Below, piece after piece: positions 6,120 to 8,715 of a stretch of DNA of 8,715 nt (positions are counted from its first letter, which is position 1; each line of letters begins with the position of its first letter). This DNA comes from Bacteroidota bacterium (GTDB lineage: Bacteria > Bacteroidota > Bacteroidia > Chitinophagales > LD1), in the NCBI GenBank assembly GCA_947457525.1, contig CANGXE010000045.1, positions 1-8,715 of the forward strand, given 5' to 3'. The notes beneath the pieces are model-generated. The model did not search any database, was not told the origin of the DNA, and saw nothing but the letters and a program-made list of their open reading frames with translations. The position numbers and the translations under genes were made by a program.

Positions 6120-6638
6120 ATGTCAAAACTTACTATCCAAAAAGTAAAAGCAAGCGAAATAGAGCTTAAAGAGAAAGTGGTGAACATCCGCAGAGTAACT
6201 AAAGTTACGAAAGGTGGACGTACATTTACATTCTCGGCAACAGTAGTAGTCGGAAACGGTGAAGGTGTTGTAGGCGAAGGACAAGGTAAAGCAAGAGAGG
6301 TTCAAGAGGCTATCAAAAAAGCAATTGATGATGCTAAAAAGAACTTGGTTGTAGTACCGGTGTTTAGAGGAACAATTCCTCACGTACAGTTTGGCAAGTT
6401 TGGTGCAGCAAAAGTAATGTTGCGTCCTGCTTCTCAAGGAACAGGTGTAATTGCCGGAGGTTCTATGCGTGCAATTTTGGAGAGCGCTGGTATCAAAGAC
6501 GTTTTGGCAAAATCTAAAGGCGGTTCAAACCCGGCTAACGTAATCAAAGCAACTATTGACGCATTGTCAAACTTGCGCGATCCATACACAGTTTCTAAAA
6601 ACCGTGGTGTATCAATGGAAAAAGTATTCAAAGGATAA
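6120..6638 (+). CDS. rpsE: 30S ribosomal protein S5
   Basis: Small-subunit protein at the mRNA entry and decoding-fidelity region, contacting S4 and S8. The product has 172 residues. The N-terminal double-stranded RNA-binding-like domain (about 15-80) holds VVNIRRVTKVTKGGR (20-34), then FSATVVVGNGEGVVG (38-52) and GKAREVQEAI (56-65). The C-terminal domain has LRPASQGTGVIAGGSMRAIL (101-120) and SNPANVIKATIDAL (136-149). All family motifs are present and nothing is truncated. Standard position before rpmD, with a 28-base gap. Confidence 0.97.
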   Translation: MSKLTIQKVKASEIELKEKVVNIRRVTKVTKGGRTFTFSATVVVGNGEGVVGEGQGKAREVQEAIKKAIDDAKKNLVVVPVFRGTIPHVQFGKFGAAKVMLRPASQGTGVIAGGSMRAILESAGIKDVLAKSKGGSNPANVIKATIDALSNLRDPYTVSKNRGVSMEKVFKG

Positions 6639-6666
6639 TTTGATCAAGTATTAAATCAAATCAGAA

Positions 6667-6846
6667 ATGGCAAAGGTTAAAGTAACAAAAATTAAAAGCA
6701 CTATCGAGAAAGACGAGCGTCAAAAAAGAACGATGACAGCTTTGGGCTTGGGAAGAATTGGTAGTAGCAATGAACTAGAGAACACACCAGCTGTTGCCGG
6801 TATGATTCGTAAAGTATTACATCTCGTAAAAGTTGAAAATATCTAA
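6667..6846 (+). CDS. rpmD: 50S ribosomal protein L30
   Basis: Short large-subunit protein of 59 residues, the normal length for bacterial L30. It starts MAKVKVTKIKSTI and contains RTMTALGLGRIGSSNEL (21-37), which matches the family's conserved A-LGL-k-i core, then VAGMIRKVLHLVKVE near the C-terminus. L30 is missing in some bacteria but is present here in the usual slot between rpsE and rplO. Its TAA (6844-6846) is only three bases before the rplO ATG, the tightest junction of the cluster, which suggests translational coupling of the two genes. Confidence 0.95.
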   Translation: MAKVKVTKIKSTIEKDERQKRTMTALGLGRIGSSNELENTPAVAGMIRKVLHLVKVENI

Positions 6847-6849
6847 GCT

Positions 6850-7299
6850 ATGGAATTGCACAATCTTAAACCAGCGACAGGTTCGTTAGGTAGAAAAAAG
6901 AGAAAAGGTAGAGGACAAGGTTCTACTGATGGCGGAACTGCCGCAAGAGGTCATAAAGGCGCTAAATCTCGCTCTGGTTACAAACAGAAGTTGGGTTTTG
7001 AAGGTGGTCAAATGCCTTTGCAAAGACGTATGCCAAAAGTTGGTTTCAATAACTTTTTCCGTGTTGAATACACTGCCCTTAACTTGGGTAAAATCCAACA
7101 CATCACAGAAGCCTATGGATTAACAGAAATCACTGTAGACAGTCTTCGCGAAAACGGTCTTTTGAAAAAAAGCGCTTTAGTAAAAATACTCTCCACCGGT
7201 GAGTTGAAAACCAAAGTGAATGTTTCGGTTCATGCGATTAGCGAAACTGCTAAAAGCAAAATCGAAAGCCTCGGAGGAAGTGTGACTATTGTAAAATAA
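6850..7299 (+). CDS. rplO: 50S ribosomal protein L15
   Basis: Large-subunit assembly protein that threads into 23S rRNA through its basic, glycine-rich N-terminus. The complete protein has 149 residues. The N-terminus shows ATGSLGRKKRKGRGQGS (9-25), then GHKGAKSRSGYK (34-45) and GFEGGQMPLQRRMPKVGF (49-66), all typical. The C-terminal globular part contains VKILSTGELKTKVNVSVHAIS (111-131) and ends in IESLGG plus a short strand, the L15 signature region. It is followed by a 58-base gap with a terminator-like hairpin before secY. Confidence 0.97.
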   Translation: MELHNLKPATGSLGRKKRKGRGQGSTDGGTAARGHKGAKSRSGYKQKLGFEGGQMPLQRRMPKVGFNNFFRVEYTALNLGKIQHITEAYGLTEITVDSLRENGLLKKSALVKILSTGELKTKVNVSVHAISETAKSKIESLGGSVTIVK

Positions 7300-7317
7300 A
7301 CATTAAAACATAAAAAG

Positions 7318-7344
7318 AGGATTCCGAAACAAGGAATCCTTTTT
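7318..7344 (+). terminator. Terminator-like hairpin between rplO and secY (possible attenuator)
   Basis: AGGATTCC (7318-7325) pairs perfectly with GGAATCCT (7333-7340) over eight base pairs around a 7-base loop GAAACAA, followed at once by a T-run (7340-7344). This has the form of a Rho-independent terminator. It sits 18 bases after the rplO stop and only 13 bases before the secY ATG, leaving no room for a new promoter downstream. Partial read-through is therefore the simplest reading. Confidence 0.7.
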
Positions 7345-7357
7345 CACTTTATACCCC

Positions 7358-8713
7358 ATGAAACTTTTACAAAAACTTAAAGAAATCTGGAGCATCGAGG
7401 AACTAAGAGGAAGAATTCTTCTTACACTTGGGCTAGTTTTAATTTACCGCTTAGGTACTTACATCACGCTTCCGGGTATCGACCCTACTGCTCTCGACAA
7501 CATGAGCAAGCAAGGAGCTGGTGGTATCTTAGGTTTAGTTAACCTTTTTGCCGGTGGTGCGTTTGCTCGTGCTTCCGTGTTTGCATTAGGTATCATGCCT
7601 TATATCTCTGCTTCAATCGCTATTCAGTTGTTGACATTAGCAGTGCCTTACTTCCAAAAATTACAGAAAGAGGGCGAAAGCGGTAGAAGACAAATCAATC
7701 AGTATACACGTTTCCTCACCATTGCCGTTACTTTCTTCCAAGGTGCAGCTTATGTAACCTACTTACGTAGCACGGATGCAGGTTCTGTAGTAAGTTCTTT
7801 ATCTCCGGTTCTTTTTTGGTTATCTACAGTAGCTACTTTAACTGCGGGTACATTGTTCGTAATGTGGATGGGTGAGCGTATTACCGACAAAGGTATTGGC
7901 AATGGTATTTCTATCTTAATTATGGTGGGTATCTTGGCTCGTTTTCCGGTGTCTATCTTGGAAGAATTTACAGCTCGTTTTGCAAAAGGCGGTTTGTTTG
8001 CTTTCGTTATTGAAATTGCATTCTTATTAGTAGTTATCGGAGCTTGTATCCTTTTAGTTCAAGGCACAAGAAGAATTCCGGTTCAATATGCTAAACGCAA
8101 TATCGTTCAAGGTGGAAAAATGATGCAAGCAGGCGGTGTTCGTCAGTTCTTGCCATTAAAATTGAATGCCTCAGGGGTTATGCCTATCATCTTCGCTCAA
8201 GCGATTATGTTCTTGCCGGCTACGATTGCTCAATTCTTTAGTAACAACTTGCAGAACAGCACTATCCTAATGGCTTTGAGTGATATCACCTCAGCTTGGT
8301 ACAATGGACTTTACTTCTTACTCATTGTAGCTTTTACTTATTTCTATACTGCTTTGATTGTTAACCCAACTCAAATTGCTGACGACTTGAAACGCAACAG
8401 CGGTTTTATTCCGGGTATCAAGCCAGGCAAGAAAACAGAAGAGTTCATCGACACCGTTATTTCTCGCATCACTTTACCAGGAGCTATCTTCTTAGGATTT
8501 GTAGCCATCATGCCGGCCATCGTTATGTTGTTTGATGTGAACCGTGGATTTGCACTTTTCTTTGGTGGTTCATCTATCCTTATTATGGTGGGAGTTATTC
8601 TTGATACATTACAAACTATTGAAACCTATTTGCTCAACCAACATTACGATGGATTGACATCTTCCGGCAGAATAAAAGGAAGACAAGGCAATATGTACCA
8701 AACAAGTTACTAA
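7358..8713 (+). CDS. secY: Preprotein translocase subunit SecY
   Basis: Channel-forming subunit of the SecYEG translocon in the inner membrane; it passes unfolded proteins to the periplasm and inserts membrane proteins. The 451-residue protein is complete, ending at TAA 8711-8713. Ten hydrophobic segments can be seen at about 20-37, 76-98, 117-136, 151-171, 183-197, 213-235, 272-293, 315-336, 371-391 and 397-418. The plug-region sequence FAGGAFARASVFALGIMPYI lies at 64-83. Cytoplasmic signatures include GERITDKGIGNGIS (172-185), RRIPVQYAKR (238-247) and GFIPGIKPGKKTEEF (349-363). Terminal position after rplO is the classic spc order. Its start follows closely on a terminator-like hairpin, unlike the other junctions here. 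The next gene is not in the window; map or infA would be usual in this phylum. Confidence 0.98.
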   Translation: MKLLQKLKEIWSIEELRGRILLTLGLVLIYRLGTYITLPGIDPTALDNMSKQGAGGILGLVNLFAGGAFARASVFALGIMPYISASIAIQLLTLAVPYFQKLQKEGESGRRQINQYTRFLTIAVTFFQGAAYVTYLRSTDAGSVVSSLSPVLFWLSTVATLTAGTLFVMWMGERITDKGIGNGISILIMVGILARFPVSILEEFTARFAKGGLFAFVIEIAFLLVVIGACILLVQGTRRIPVQYAKRNIVQGGKMMQAGGVRQFLPLKLNASGVMPIIFAQAIMFLPATIAQFFSNNLQNSTILMALSDITSAWYNGLYFLLIVAFTYFYTALIVNPTQIADDLKRNSGFIPGIKPGKKTEEFIDTVISRITLPGAIFLGFVAIMPAIVMLFDVNRGFALFFGGSSILIMVGVILDTLQTIETYLLNQHYDGLTSSGRIKGRQGNMYQTSY

Positions 8714-8715
8714 AA

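Noticed and set aside
3835..7123. Antisense or alternate-frame open frames inside rplE, rplF, rpsE and rplO
   Set aside because: They lie wholly or mostly within highly conserved ribosomal genes and have no recognisable protein features.

Overview
The window looks like a chromosomal segment of a Bacteroidota bacterium (order not resolved). The evidence is as follows. The ribosomal proteins have Bacteroidota-type sequences, including an 89-residue S14 of the cysteine-poor type. There is a large secreted C-type-lectin/Ig/PKD protein of the kind common in this phylum and a membrane-anchored DUF4230-like protein. Gene starts are preceded by A/T-rich leaders with no clear Shine-Dalgarno. One promoter fits the phylum's TTTG / TAnnTTTG consensus with 19-bp spacing.

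Left part (1-2874, minus strand): one continuous reading frame of 958 codons runs off the left edge. It encodes a signal peptide followed by three tandem units of about 245 residues. Each unit is a C-type lectin-like domain (CTLD) plus an Ig-like domain. Further PKD/Ig-like modules follow before the edge. It is probably a surface or secreted adhesin. Its C-terminus, where a type IX secretion sorting domain would be expected, lies outside the window.

Middle part (2875-3796): a 152-base spacer is followed by a small minus-strand gene for a DUF4230-like single-pass membrane protein. Its reading frame is broken: a conserved-looking C-terminal segment continues in another frame, as expected from a single lost base. 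The 129-base divergent gap to the next gene carries a good promoter and an 8-bp hairpin in the presumed leader.

Right part (3797-8713, plus strand): the spc-type ribosomal cluster rplE-rpsN-rpsH-rplF-rplR-rpsE-rpmD-rplO-secY, all intact and closely spaced. The genes that normally precede rplE (rplX, rplN, rpsQ, rpmC) are absent, so the cluster starts at rplE with its own promoter. A terminator-like hairpin with a T-run sits in the 58-base gap between rplO and secY, which suggests that SecY output is set separately from the ribosomal proteins. The ribosomal proteins belong to the 30S (S14, S8, S5) and 50S (L5, L6, L18, L30, L15) subunits. SecY is the translocon channel, which would also export the lectin-domain protein.

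No tRNA, rRNA, CRISPR array, insertion sequence or phage gene was seen.
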